A DNA stretch of 64,000 bases from positions 1,280,528-1,344,527 of the forward strand of contig CACVBU010000402.1 of assembly GCA_902728285.1 (NCBI GenBank). Direction: 5' to 3'. Every line of letters begins with the position of its first letter. Positions within the stretch are counted from its first letter, which is position 1. Origin of the DNA: Clytia hemisphaerica. Taxonomy: Eukaryota > Cnidaria > Hydrozoa > Leptothecata > Clytiidae. Below, piece after piece: positions 48,476 through 61,200 of this stretch. Below the pieces are notes generated by a model that was given only the letters and a program-made list of their open reading frames with translations, was not told the DNA's origin and did no database searches. Made by a program: the position numbers and the translations under genes.

Positions 48476-48529
48476 AAATTTTAAAATCCCCTTCGCTCCG
48501 TCTTATGAACGAAAGGTTTGAGACCTTTC

Positions 48530-50992
48530 CAGAGCAGATTCCGTTCTTATTCGAAGAGCGGTGGACATGGTTGACTGGGATAAGTGTTTTGAGGGTACTG
48601 ATATGGATGATATGAATATCACTTCAAACTTTGTGCCTAATAAAGTCATAACCATCAGAAATAAGGATGCAGATGGATGACAGCTGAGATAAAGAGAGCG
48701 CTACTTGTAAAATCCAAAGTTTATGAGCGATATGTAAAAAAATGGGAGGAAGAAAGAAGACCTTAAAAATATTCAAGATTCTTATTTTCGCTTAGCAAAT
48801 ATCCTTAATGACCCAAACTTGGGTTCGAAGAAATACTGGTCTATTCTAAATCAATTTCCTCATAGGAGGAAGTCGCCAAGGACTCCACCTGTTCGAGATT
48901 CCAGCAATAATCTTATTGCTGATGCTCCAACGAAAACAATTATAATTAATCAATTCTTTGCTAATCAGTGCTCTCTCATAAACACTGATAGTGTTTTGCC
49001 GCAACAAAACAATGTAGGTAACTAACCTTAAAATAAACAAGATACCTCTCGATCAAGCCAAAATCTTAGCCTTCATTCACGCACTATTTTTGGAAAGATC
49101 TTTGAAAAATGCATCTTTGACTCCGTCTACTAGTCTGACAGAAATAAAATTGACCTTGAAAAAAATTCCGCATAAACTTTCTTGGTATCTTTGGAAGCGG
49201 AATTTAACATACTCAGTCAGAGCCTCACGTAGTCTGATTCGCAGACCTACTGCTTAATAGTGTATGGATTTGTTTCCCGCTACGGTGGCTCTTATGGTGG
49301 CCGACTCGTGCTATTTGGCGAGTTGCTAAGTTTTATGGGAACTCGAATGCGAGTAAAAGATAAACAAAAGAAATCAGAGTGAAGACATTCCAGTGTCAGA
49401 CGGCTTCCATTTTGCCACAGGCACGCCTTTTCGAATGTTTCTTTTATTTTCGAATGATTTTTTTCTATTTTCGAATGTTTTTTTTATTTTTGAATGTTTT
49501 GATATTAGAGCTTTGAGTCAACGAATTTGAATTTCTCAAAAACTTTGAAAGAAAATTTCACTATAACTATTTGTTTCTAAAGAGAAACCTCTTCAGGTTA
49601 GTTAAATAAGACATATTGGGTTTTATGAATAAAACTGATTCCAACATTCTTCCCGTCCCTGTCAAAGTTTAACAAAACAAAGAATAATAGATTCTGCTGC
49701 TGCACTTTTTCAAACAACTTTAAGTACAGTAGACACAAAGTAAAAGGGAAGAAGGCTCTCTGGAAAGAGATAAAGCAACAAAATCATATTACTATTGGAT
49801 ACTTACAACAACAATCTTTCCCTATCATAATAAGCTTCTAAAATAACCACATACCTGTCAAGACCTGTTACTGTATCTATTCTACATTCGTTTAAAACGA
49901 ACAAAATGTCCACCAAAATAAATCAAAATTCCACATTATAGCTTGATAACAAATGTTCTAGACGGTAATTTTTTTCTTGGTACACATATTATATACTCTA
50001 AAACTTGTAATTGTATTAACAAAACTTCTTTCGCCTTAAACAAACTACCCCAAATCAAAAACAAGTACTCGAGCTTGACGAAAACCACTTCCCGCTTCGA
50101 CGGCCATCTTGAATTTGAACAGCAAAAGCTATGCTACTTCGTAACAGGTAGAGTACCTTTGCAAATTAATCATCATAAGCACTCGCCAGCAAAAATAGCC
50201 CTCTCGCCGAATTTCGGCGAGAAGCGGCATTTTGTTGGAAAGAAGATATACCGAGTATTAAGCAGCCTCTATAAGAAACTTTTTTTGCTAGAGGATGAGC
50301 AGAAGCCTAAGCCTCACGTTGAGGCCCTTGGGGAAAATATTGGTCAAATAAAACATTAAGGACCCATCTTCGCTATAAAATGCCTTGGAAAATGCTATCC
50401 TCGCAATGGTAGGTGCCTTTTAAAACACTTAATGTATACCCCTGTCTCAAAAATCGGGGGGGGGGGGGGGGGGATTTCCCAACAAACATTTCTGAAAACC
50501 ACAATTAATTAAACAGTGTTATCCATAATATAAAATGGTTCAAGTGCAAGGCGAAAGCCCATGGTGATAGAGCTGACTTTCAAAAACTTTGAATAGCTTT
50601 GATAGTGTAGCTGATGACCAGTACAGTGCTCAAAAACGTATCTATTTTAGGGCAAAGAAGTACACTTCAGGCTTGATTTTACCAAAAGTTTCAACAAGGG
50701 CCTCATCATGAGGCTCTGAGTATGATAATCTACATAAAATTCCGCTTCCAACGGTACGAAGCAAGTTTACGCGGAATCTTTTTCTACGTTTACCCCTGTT
50801 TTATTGTATTTCGGCCAGACTATACACCTATTTCGAAAACAACAATCTTTTCACAAATTCCCAGTCTGGTTTCCGCAAGGGTGACTCATGTGTGTCACAG
50901 CTGTTGTCTATAACACATGACATCCTGAATGGTTTTGATGTTGATCCACCCTTAGATACTCGTGGAATATTCCTTGATATTTCCAAAGCTTA
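48530..50992 (+). pseudogene. CR1/Jockey-like LINE fragment, split by a 1.69-kb transposon
   Basis: Plus-strand remnants colinear with the LINE ORF at 55546-58022: DWDKCFEGTDMDD and SNFVPNKVITIRNKDA (48570-48670), MTAEIKRALLVKSKVYERY (about 48677), NDPNLGSKKYWSILNQF (48810), FFANQCSLINTDSVLP (48957), FGKIFEKCIFDSVY (about 49088-49130), then after the insertion [20 protein letters not shown] (from 50818) and PPLDTRGIFLDISKAY to about 50988. Several frame changes and internal deletions. Dead copy, cut at its 3' side by the foldback element at 50989. Confidence 0.8.
49131..50822. mobile_element. 1,692-bp long-TIR DNA transposon, non-autonomous
   Basis: Terminal TAGTCTG…CAGACTA. The inverted match extends about 110 bp at roughly 75 percent by eye: ttccgcataaactttcttgg at the left, ttccgcgtaaacttgcttcg in the reversed right end, both followed by gcggaattt and catactca…gagcctca. 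TAC at 49128-49130 and 50823-50825 is a 3-bp target duplication; removing the element and one TAC restores the RT frame (…DSVYTYFENNN). The internal open frame 49943-50359 shows no transposase motif. Confidence 0.85.
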
Positions 50993-51078
50993 TTTTGGCG
51001 AATGAACGATTTTTTTAATTTTGGTGGGAACTAAATTTAGCAAATTTCGAGTTCGCTTGTCAATTTCGCCAAAATAAG
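50989..51078. mobile_element. 90-bp foldback element
   Basis: cttattttggcgaa and ttcgccaaaataag form a perfect 14-bp inverted repeat around a 62-bp loop. It cuts the LINE fragment immediately to its left. The ttttggcg core recurs in the repeat at 60240-60510. Confidence 0.7.
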
Positions 51079-51266
51079 TTCCCTCAAGGTAATAATGAAA
51101 TAGTTTGCAAGGTTTTTTAACTTAGTATGTTATCAAATCTTTCTGTACAAAAAATTATAAATTACTTCCCAATACATACAGGTTTGCAAATCAAGTGCAC
51201 GCTTATGAAAATCACTTTTTAAAACAATCAAAGTTACCTGTTAGTGTTAGTAAACTTGTTTAAAAT
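51079..51266. other. Short AT-rich spacer
   Basis: Nothing recognised. Confidence 0.4.
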
Positions 51267-51784
51267 ACAGTACGTCCACCAAAATTCTGTTATCTGTTTT
51301 AAATTTTAAAAGTGGCCTTCAATAGAAAAATAATTTTTTCATAAATTTTATATCACTAGACAGGAAAATTTTCCCCATCGTTCAAGTTTACAAAAGAATT
51401 ACGTAAAATCATTCCGTCAAACTTCAAATCTTTTAAAATATAACTTTTTAACTGCTTGATGACTTAATAAAAAGCGAGTCAAAAACCGGTTTGACAATTT
51501 CATGATTTTTAAATTATTTAAGTTTTTACATACATTTTTATACCATTGCAATTTCGTAAAATATCCATCATGTAAAAGAATTATTCTCACCACATTCATT
51601 CACCCGAACATCTGGGAGTGTCTTTTTCATTTTTCAAAACATTGTGATCTTTCGGGCCTTGGCATTAGTTACTCACAAAAACGAGGCTAAAACTATGGAG
51701 CAGCCTGGAGACTTCAAAAGTGATTTTTTCTGAAAACTATATGGCATTAGAGTGACCTGACTATTATTTTGATGGACGTACTGT
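51267..51784. mobile_element. 518-bp TIR element
   Basis: acagtacgtccaccaaaat at the left and attttgatggacgtactgt at the right (one mismatch in 19). No transposase frame and no clear target duplication. MITE-like. Confidence 0.7.
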
Positions 51785-52233
51785 ACTGTAGTAAATTTCA
51801 AGGTACCGTGTAGGGACTTTCGTTAGAAAATATAAATTAAAGGCAGTGTAGAGCACAGTGCAGAACATAGTACGGTGTTAAGAACCCTTGATCCCGATAA
51901 GGTCATGACATAGGTATAGAGGTTTTCCAGGCCAAAGTGACGTTATTAAGGAAAATGCACCATTACGGAAGCAAACGTTCGAATTTGTAAAGGCGACTTA
52001 CGTACACTAACTTTATAGTCAACTTGAAAAACCTTTTTAACAGTGAATAGAGCAAAAAATTGGATAACGTATCACTAGATACAATATTAATAAATAATAA
52101 TTTACATTTAAGCAATATAGTGCAAGTCTCTCAAGCGGATTTATCTCACGAAGGAACTTAATAATTTCAGACTTTGATGTATTTTTACTAAAATCATGCG
52201 AGTGCCTTTGAACTAGATAATAAAAATACTTAT
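51785..52233. other. 3' flank of the coiled-coil gene
   Basis: AT-rich; no exon found on either strand. It would hold the 3' UTR of the minus-strand gene, but no canonical AATAAA is obvious immediately after the stop. Confidence 0.4.
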
Positions 52234-52295
52234 TTAATCAGGCGATGTAGGACGTCCACTTGCCATTGATAATTTGTCTTTCATCTCTGCGAGCT
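52234..52295 (-). CDS. Coiled-coil gene, last exon
   Basis: Reads ttag|AG CTC GCA GAG … [29 protein letters not shown] then stop. It begins with two codon bases, completing the G left by the previous exon (Gln-Glu junction). Confidence 0.85.
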
Positions 52296-55200
52296 CTAAT
52301 TATAGTAAAGATTAGAAAGTCGATTATTGTTAGAAGTTTATACAGACATGGTATAAAAAAGCCGCGGCTGGAATGATAACATCTGAATTTTCAAAATTTA
52401 TCTTTCAAACTGACAGGAAAGTTGTTATCTTGAATATAGTTCTTATAATCTCAATTTTGGCAAAAAAACTATTTTTTCCTCAAAATACCCCCTAAAGTAT
52501 GTCCAAAATTAGTTCAAGTTGGAAAATAAGAGAAAAATTTCAAAAACTACAATAATAATCTTGATGTTCTTATAAAGCTCGGAGACAGATAGAACAGCAA
52601 TTAACTGAAAAGACAATACGGTACATATTCCAATCGCAGCTTTCTCGTACTATGGCCTAATTAAACAGTATTTTATACCAATGAATGACCCAAAATTTAA
52701 ACGGGCAATTATTATATAATAATCCCATCAATTTAAAGAATTTGGCACTGAGTAGGCAGCCTCTCTGCTACACGAATATTAAAAATATATATACCGAGGG
52801 AGGTATAAGGTTTCGAAGGTTTTCTTTTTGTTCAAGAATTCTACCTTCAAGAATGCATACCTTGCTTTAAGTTTTGGTTTTCATCAGAGAGCTCTTGATT
52901 TCTCGAAGACAAATAAACAGCGTCTTGAATGGAATCTTCGAGAAGTGACCGATACCTTTGTTCAAGCGCTGCTTTCTGCTCCTCGAAAGCTTCACGATAG
53001 TGCCGGAACGTCTATGAAAAAAAATGTTTTATCGTTTTCTATTCGGAACGCAAGCAATTGTGTCCCTGGTAATCCGACTTCGTAAATCGGTTACAAACCA
53101 TGGGATAATCCCTTACGGAAATCGAATGTTGTCTTCCGTAAGGGCGGAAGTTATGCTAGCCCGGGTGCCACTTATTGCTTTTTGATAGACTGGATGGTGC
53201 TGATAAGTAGCCCGGCGTAATTTGGCAGGCTTCATATTTTGGCTTTGCTTGAGGTGGTAGCAAATTTTTTTTTTTTTTTTTTTTAATTATTGCAAACAAA
53301 AACACGTGTACACTACGAACATATTACAAAACATTACTTAAACATAAAATATAGTCCCTCCCCCCGCTAGGAACTAACGTTATATCGCCAGAGGTACTAG
53401 ACTATGTAAAAAATAAATAAATAACTAAACAAGTGATACTTTGATGGACCTACCTGGATTATGCATTTAACACGTTTATAATTGATATCTACGTGACGTG
53501 ACCATTAAACAATCATTCAGAACACAAATAGTGACGATCTATTAAAATTAGTCGTTTGTTTCTTATAAAAAACGTTTAGAAACCAAAATTTCATGCTCTT
53601 GAAATGTTCTTTCATATTCAAGACTTCGTGAGCAAAAAAACATCTCCAAAAAATTGAGTAATTTGGCTAAGAACATTGATGTATGTTTATTAATAGTGAT
53701 TCTTATTGATAAAGATGCTTTTTTTGAGCTGAAAAATTCATTTTTTACAAAAGTCTGCTTGAGCCATCTACTTTCATACAAAAAATCAGAAAAAAACAAT
53801 TGTCCAATATTTCACTATGTAAGTCCAAAAAACCCTTTTATGGCCGTTTTTTTAGCTGAAATATACCCCAAAATCTTTTTCTCCAAAAATCGGGCTCCGT
53901 CACATTTGAGGGTTTATAATTATGCATCTTTATGCAAGAAGTCGTAGAAAATGAAAGAGCCAATCAATCTAATACCTAAGTAATTGATAATGTGCTTATA
54001 AAAAAATATCGAATTTGGCCAGTTTTTCTATAAAAACATGCCAAACAACCAAAATTTCATGTCTAAACACTCGTGAGAAAAGAAAAACATCTATCTCATA
54101 AAAAAATTGAGTAATTTGACTAAGAACATTGATGGATGCTTATTAATAGTGATTCTTATAGATAAACATGCGTTTTTTGAGCCAACAATTTTTTTTTGCA
54201 AAAATCTGCTTAAGCCATCTTTTACCTATGATGGTACCCTACTTTTATGCAGAAAATTAGAAAAAATTAATGATCCAATTTTTCACAAAGTCCAAAAAAC
54301 CTGTTTTTTAGCCGTTTTTTGGCCCAAAATTGCCCAAAACATTTTTTTTCGAAAATAGGGTTCTGTCACATTCAAGGGTTTATAGTTATGCATCTTTGTG
54401 TAAAAAATCATAAAGAATGAAAGAGCCAATCTCGAGAAAAGCCAATACCTAAGTAATTGATAATGTGCTTATAAAAAAATATCGAATTTGGCCAGTTTTT
54501 CTATAAAAAAACGCCAAGCAACCCAAATTTCCTGTCTAAACACACATATTCTTCATAAGTAAGCCCTCTTGAGCAGAAAAAAAATCTATCTCACAAAAAA
54601 AATTGAGTAATTTGACTAAGAACATCGATGTATGCTTATTAATAGTGATTCTTATAGATAAACATTCGTTTTTTGAGCCAACAAAATTTTTTTACAAAAA
54701 TCTGCTCGAGCCATCTTATACCTATGATGGTACCCTACTTTCGTGCAAAAAATCAGAAAAAATTAATGATCCAATTTTTCACAAAGTCCAAAAAACCCGT
54801 TTTTTAGCCGTTTTTTGGCCCAAATCTGCCCAAAAACATTTTTTTTCGAAAATCGGGTTCTGTCACATTCAAGGGTTTATAGTTATGCATCTTTGTGTAA
54901 AAAATCATAAAGAATGAAAGAGTCAATCTCGAGAAAAGCCAATACCTAAGTAATTGATAATGTGCTTATAAAAAAATATCGAATTTGGCCAGTTTTTCTA
55001 TAAAAACACGCCAAGCAACCCAAATTTCCTGTCTAAACACACATATTCTTCATAAGTAAGCCCTCTTGAGCAGAAAAAACATCTATCTCATAAAAAAAAT
55101 TGAGTAATTTGACTAAGAACATCGATGTATGCTTATTAATAGTGATTCTTATAGATAAACATGCGTTTTTTGAGCCAACAAAATTTTTTTGCAAAAATCT

Positions 55201-58200
55201 GCTTGAGCCATCTTATACCTATGATGGTACCCTACTTTCGTGCAAAAAATCAGAAAAAATTAATGATCCAATTTTTCACAAAGTCCAAAAAACCCGTTTT
55301 TTAGCCGTTTTTTGGCCCAAATTTGCCCCAAAAAATTTTTTTTCGAAAATCGGGCTCCGTCACATTTTGGGTATTGCCATTTTGCATCATTGTGCAAAAA
55401 ATCAGAAAAAACTAATGAGCCAATCTCGAGAAAAGCTGGTAACTAACGGACGGACGGACAAAGGTTAATTTATAGGACCTCCACCGGGGTAGGTCCAATA
55501 AAGAAAAAATCTTGGAGAAGGAAGCTACAATTGTTAGGTAAAAGCCTAAAATAAAGCACCGCTAAACCTTCCTGTTTCGTTAAGAAATTCAACAACAGAA
55601 CAAAGAATAGATTTATTTAGATTTGAAGTCAAACTTTCATCCCCATATAATAAAAGCCGACAGAAAAAAGGAGGGTTAAGCGGCGGATGAAAAATAATGC
55701 CTAGGGTCTGAAGTTTGTCGAACAAAGATTGTCTTGCATGGGAATATATAGAGCAGTGCAGAAGAAAGTGCTGAGTGTTTTCAACAGAGTTAGTTCGGCA
55801 ACCACAGAAAGGGTCTAAAGTGTCGCGGAAGCCATGTCTAAATTTATGCTCGTTGAGATGGCTGAAACCGACCCGAAGTCGATTAAGAAAGACCACTCCT
55901 TGAATGTCAGAAACATCAAAAACATGAGATTGCTTGGGTCTCAAAAATTCATAGATTGCTTTTTTGAAAGTTTTAATTGAAGGTAGATCTCGTATATTAC
56001 CTCCCAGAACATTCCACTGAGATATGCAGTACGGAAAAAAAGTGTTACGGAAACGCTCAGTTCGTATATTAAGAGGATAAATAGGATTTCTTGTTCTAAG
56101 GCCACCTGGTGCTGTAAGTCTTACTGGCAGGTAGTTACGTAAATACGAAGGGGCTAAATTGTTAATAATTCCATAGAAGAATGTCATTCTTCTAGCAAAG
56201 CGCCTGTCAGCAAGACTTTCAAGACCAAGTTCTGAATATAGTTTTTCTTGAGACGTTCCACGAAAACAGCCTGTTATAGCTAAACAGGCATTATATTGAA
56301 TAGATTCAAGCTTCTGCACAAAGGTAGCATTTCCCGGGCGGTCATATACGATATCACCATAATCAAGATGAGGCCTAATGAAAGATTTATAAATGGTTAG
56401 TAGAGATCTCCTAGGCACATGCTTGCGAAGTCGGTTAATAAGACCAATTCCTTTATTGGCCTTTTTTATCTTCTCGTCTAGATGGCGATCAAAAGAAAGT
56501 TTTGAATCTAAGATTAGACCAAGATGTTTCTGGTACTCACTGGTCGCGATATTAGAATTATTAAAGGAGATTACTGGAGCATTAGGAGGAGTGAGTCTAC
56601 AGGTAAAATAGACTTCAATGGCTTGCTTAGATGGGTCAGGGTTAAAAGACATCTTCCATTGATGAGCCCAGTCAGTTATCCTGGAGAGATCTCTGTTAAG
56701 TACTTCAAGGCTCAAGAGTTGATCAATCACAAGAGAGAATAAAGAGGTATCGTCAGCAAAAATCTTCGGTTTTGACTCAAGGTTTTTTGGAAGATCATTA
56801 ATATAAATTAAGAAGAACAATGGACCAAGAATCGAGCCTTGAGGTACCCCAGCATTGATTCGCTTCCACTCAGATGTTTTTCCATTTAACACAACTCTCT
56901 GATGCCTATCGTTAAGAAAGCTGCGAATTAAGGAAAACAACGGTCCAGTCACCCCATAAGATTTGAGTTTAAAGAGTAAGCCATCGTGCCACACCCGATC
57001 GAATGCCTTTGAAATATCTAAAAACACCCCCCTGGTATCTAGAGAAGGATCTTTGTCAAACCCTGTATAAATATCATGCGTTATGGATAACAACTGAGAA
57101 ATGCAGGAATCCCCCTCCCGAAAACCAGACTGACAAGGAGAAAATAAGTTATTGTTTTCAAAATACCTGTAAAGTGTATCGTAAATACACTTTTCATATA
57201 TTTTTCCAAACACAGGAAGAAGAGACACTGGTCTGTAGTTTTTGGCTATGCTCCTGTCTCCCTTTTTATAGACAGGAACCACGTTACCTTTCTTCCACTG
57301 TGATGGGAAGATGCCAGTGTTGATAGAAAGATTGAATATGCTAAGCAAAGGTTTTACTAGAGACTTACCACAGATTCTGACCATACGAGTAGAAATATTA
57401 TCCCACCCATGGGCCTTGTTAACATTCAAAGAATTAATAATAGACTCGATTTTTTCTTCTTCAAATACAAGATTATCCAGTCTAGAGTTAGTAAGAAATT
57501 GTTCAGGTGGCAAAACACTGCCAGTATCGATAAGTGAGCATTGGTTTGAGAAAAAAGAGTTAAAAATATCGGCCTTCTCAGAAACATCACTTACAAGGAC
57601 GTTTCTTTCATTTCGAATAGGTGGAATTTTCGGGGTTTTACGTACGTTCAGAAACTGCTTCAGCGTAGACCAGTATTTCTTACTTCCTATGTTTGGATCA
57701 TTTAAAGAGTTGCCAAGACGAGAAAAATAACTATCCTTGGCAGTCTTGATGGCCAATCTGCACCTGTCAACCATGTCAACAAGTGTCTGACCATCTAAAG
57801 GATTTCCCCATTTTCTCCAACGACGATATATCTTAGCCTTATCCAAAAGCATCTGCTTAATCTCAGGAGTCATCCATAACGCATCTTTGTCTCTGATGGT
57901 GATAGTTTTATTTGGAACAAAATTAGAAATAATATTAAGTATATATTCAGAGAGTAGGGCAACACGATCTTCTACGTTGAGTCCCAGAAAGGAGGTTTCC
58001 CAATCAATGGCATTCAGGGCAAATACATGCCACTAGATCCAGTCCCTTTTTGGAGAAAAACAAACAGAAAACCATGTACAATAGACCAATTTCTTTCAAA
58101 TTTTGGAGGTATTTTCATGTTTTTTTTTTAAGTTTCATAAACTTCGATGGATTTTAGCATATATTTTATTGTTACATTGTTTTCTTATAATTTTTGAAAA

Positions 58201-61200
58201 CGAAAGTGAAAAAATTCAAGATGGCGATATCCTCTAGTCTACTTCACTGGACTCAGCGCCATCAAAATCATCAAAAAGCAAAGTTCAGTCAAAAGTAGAC
58301 TCTAGTCTTATAGTTATGCAAACAAACTAAAAACACGTTTATTAATTTTGAGCAAGGAAATATAATTTATTAATTGCAAACATGACGGAATAAAAGTAAA
58401 TCTTATATCCACCAAGATGTAATTTTAAAGACGCGTTCTTAGCCAATCAGAAAAAGGCATTTTTAAGAAGCAAAGAACAAAAATCTGAAAATACAGTCTG
58501 CGAAACCTGTGCAACGAGCGCGATTTGAAAGATTGTGAATTTCTATCGATTTCATTATTGGATTTAAAGCAAGGAGATTATCGAAAAGATGTAGTTGTAC
58601 CTGAAAATGTCGTCGAAAAGATATAGTTGTACCTGAAAATGTCGTCGAAAAGATATAGTTGTACCTGAAAATGTTGTCGAAAAGATGTAGTTGTACCTGG
58701 AAATGTTGTAACTGTTGTATTTCCATTTCTTCTTTTTGTCTTTTGTAAAGCTCGTTCAAATCTTTCACAACTTGTTTCTTCTCATTCTCAAGTGAGCGAA
58801 GCTGAAAAATTATTGGATATTATCAGTTTAGATTTTGCGAAAACTAAAATATTTCAAAACTTCTTTTTGGCATTAAAAGAAGAAAGTCCAACTTAAATTT
58901 TAGGCTATCAAACATTAAGATTGGTTCAGCCCTTCAAAAGTTCTAAAGAAAATACCAGAATAGACTTGCTATTAAAATTGTACCTTAATAGCCATTGCAG
59001 ACTTTTCAGCTTTCAAGTCCAATAGTTCCATTTCTACTTTGACAAGGTCATCATTCGAGAGTGTTTTACCAGACTTCCGTGCCTAAAAGAAATACGAAAT
59101 TGAAACATTATTCCTCTTATACGAAAGTGTCATGAAGCCCCAGGACCTGTACGTTATCTTCGAATTGTTCTGGTTTTGATAATTGTAATTTTAAGCCAAT
59201 AAAATTGATAAAGCTTTCTTTCAATAAAAGTATGTGACTTAAAACTTTTTAAAACTTGTAAATTTGAGCAAGTGCAGAAGCACGAAACCTTAAGTGTCAT
59301 GTACTTTTATTGAAAGAAAACCAATTCAATTTTACATGTCTCTGGTATCTTGTGTTTATCATCGAGCACTATTCAGTATGACGTATGACTTTATGGCAAT
59401 GATTGCAAGCCAATATCCAAATTTCAAGAACAAGAGTCAAGTTTCATCCTAAAGCAAGGTTTTCTATTTGGGATAAAGGCAAATTCCGTTAAAAAATTAT
59501 TCCATCAAATTACCTTGATTTCATTTTTCTCTTGTTCAGTTTCAATTTTAATGCGATCAATTTCATCAGCTAACGTCTGTTGATTTTCCTTCTCCATTTT
59601 GTCACGTTGCTCAGCCTTAAACACAAAGAAATTGAACTTTTAACTAGAGTAAGCTTTCTTAATTTTTTTTTTGAAATCTCTATAGACTGTAATAGGTGAT
59701 TGCATACTTTAATCGGATTCAATTTCGCGAGATCAAATCTCGAAATTTTCTGGATTTAATTTCGCGAGTCAGAATTTTGAAAAATTTTGTAGTGAATTTA
59801 ATTTCGCGAGTCAGGAATCTCACGCGTTTTTGCGATTTTTAATTTTGCGTAAATGGCAAAAATTCGCAAAGTCACGAAATTTAATCTCGTGAAAGTTAAT
59901 TCTTTTTAAGTATATCATAATGCCTCAGCTACATCCATAAATTTTAATAAAAATGAAAAATATAAATCATCATCATCATCGGACCGAAATTTTACAGACC
60001 TCCAACTTGAATCGTAATTCCATGTTTCCTTTCAGAGCTGAAGTTTGCGTCTTTGCTTCCTGTAAAACAGAGAAATAAAATCATTGAGAAAAATTAAGAA
60101 ATTTGTGATCAATGAATTCTAGTTCAGAAAAAACATTAGGTTTCGTCAACATTCATCAACCTGAAAGGTATCCAAAAAATACTTTTAAAGCTATTTTGTA
60201 GAAACTTTCGTGACTAAGGGTGGACTTGCCCAAGTTTCTTTCTTAACATACATTAAAGGAAGAAATTTTGGCGGGAATTTAAATTTGGCAGATGGCCGAA
60301 AAATTTTTTTCAGAGGGAATTTAATTTGGCGGTTAACTTTAAAAATTAAATTTGACTGGAGTTTAATTTGGCGGACGAAAGACATTTTTGTCCAAAAAAC
60401 GCCAATAAAAAAGGAAAAACCTGTTTAAAGCCTGAAATAGCACACATTTGGGGGAATAAATAAACAAATTAAATTTGGCGGGAACTTAATTTGGCGGACT
60501 TTGACCAAATGTAGTCAAACAGTCAATAAGAAAACATCAAATTTCAATTTCAACAGCTTACAGGACTGATCGCAAGAGTGGAGACACTGAAAAGAAAACT
60601 AAATTACGCTATCTCGAAAACAAGAGAAGTATCTTCCTAGAGATGAGGCCTAGCCTTTCCACATTCCTTCGAAGACACCATACCTCTTTTTCGTTCTTCT
60701 GTTTTTCTTGAACATCTTTCAAACTTAGTTTCAGTTTTTTCAATGCGTCGTTTTCTTGTTTCAATTTTTCTTTCATTTCGTGGATTTGTGCCACTTTTTG
60801 TTTGCCTTCTTCTTCGTTGCTTTTACCTGTAGAAAATATATAAAATAATTTTTTCTACGGCGTACAAAACTCCAGAATAAAGAGATCTTTGAGGTTTGTA
60901 AAGGTTGTGTATTTAAACCTATATACCCGGGCCATAAGTAAGTGGTGATAACAATCGAATTGTAAATCCATTATGCAAAATCGAATGTTTCTTCAATTCA
61001 ACCCGAATCATGTAGTTTAGCCGAACCCGAAAAAACATAATACATTTTTGAATACTTTAAGGGCAGAAACTTTCGCAAGACCGAAAAGTCGCGAAATTTC
61101 GCGGATTTAAGTTTCGCGATTTATACTTTTTGTAGAAAATTTACGGAAGAAATTTTCGCGGTTTTTTGTGAATGTTCAATTTAAGTAGCAATAACTTTCG

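Larger units (their letters stand above)
53265..58022 (-). mobile_element. CR1/Jockey-like LINE, 5'-truncated, with intact RT frame
   Basis: Poly(T) at 53265-53284 marks the 3' end. The 3' UTR (53285-53429) breaks at the tandem-core element (53430-55498) and resumes at 55499; the join is exact against the sister copy at 43671-43860. The ORF occupies 55546-58022. The 5' end, including any endonuclease, is missing at about 58022. It lies in the intron between exons 58801-58697 and 53011-52861 of the coiled-coil gene, in the same orientation as the gene. Confidence 0.88.

Noticed and set aside
49943..50359. 138-codon ORF inside the 1.69-kb transposon as a transposase
   Set aside because: No DDE/D or zinc-finger motif; too short.
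53110..53144. Hairpin as a tRNA or other structured RNA gene
   Set aside because: No cloverleaf, anticodon arm or A/B boxes found; more likely part of a small inverted-repeat element.
53654..55468. Four similar plus-strand ORFs ([13 protein letters not shown] type)
   Set aside because: They are the same frame in each unit of the tandem-core element; no protein features, and the start ATG codons are not consistently present.
58463..58768. Minus-strand ORF as the terminal exon of the coiled-coil gene
   Set aside because: Beyond 58697 the frame is only the 32-bp repeat read through; the donor at 58697 joins in phase to a clearly coding exon at 53011.
60570..60594. 25-bp microexon (minus strand) with good splice borders near 60570-60594
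   Set aside because: Its length is not a multiple of three while both neighbouring exons are phase 0, so including it would break the frame.
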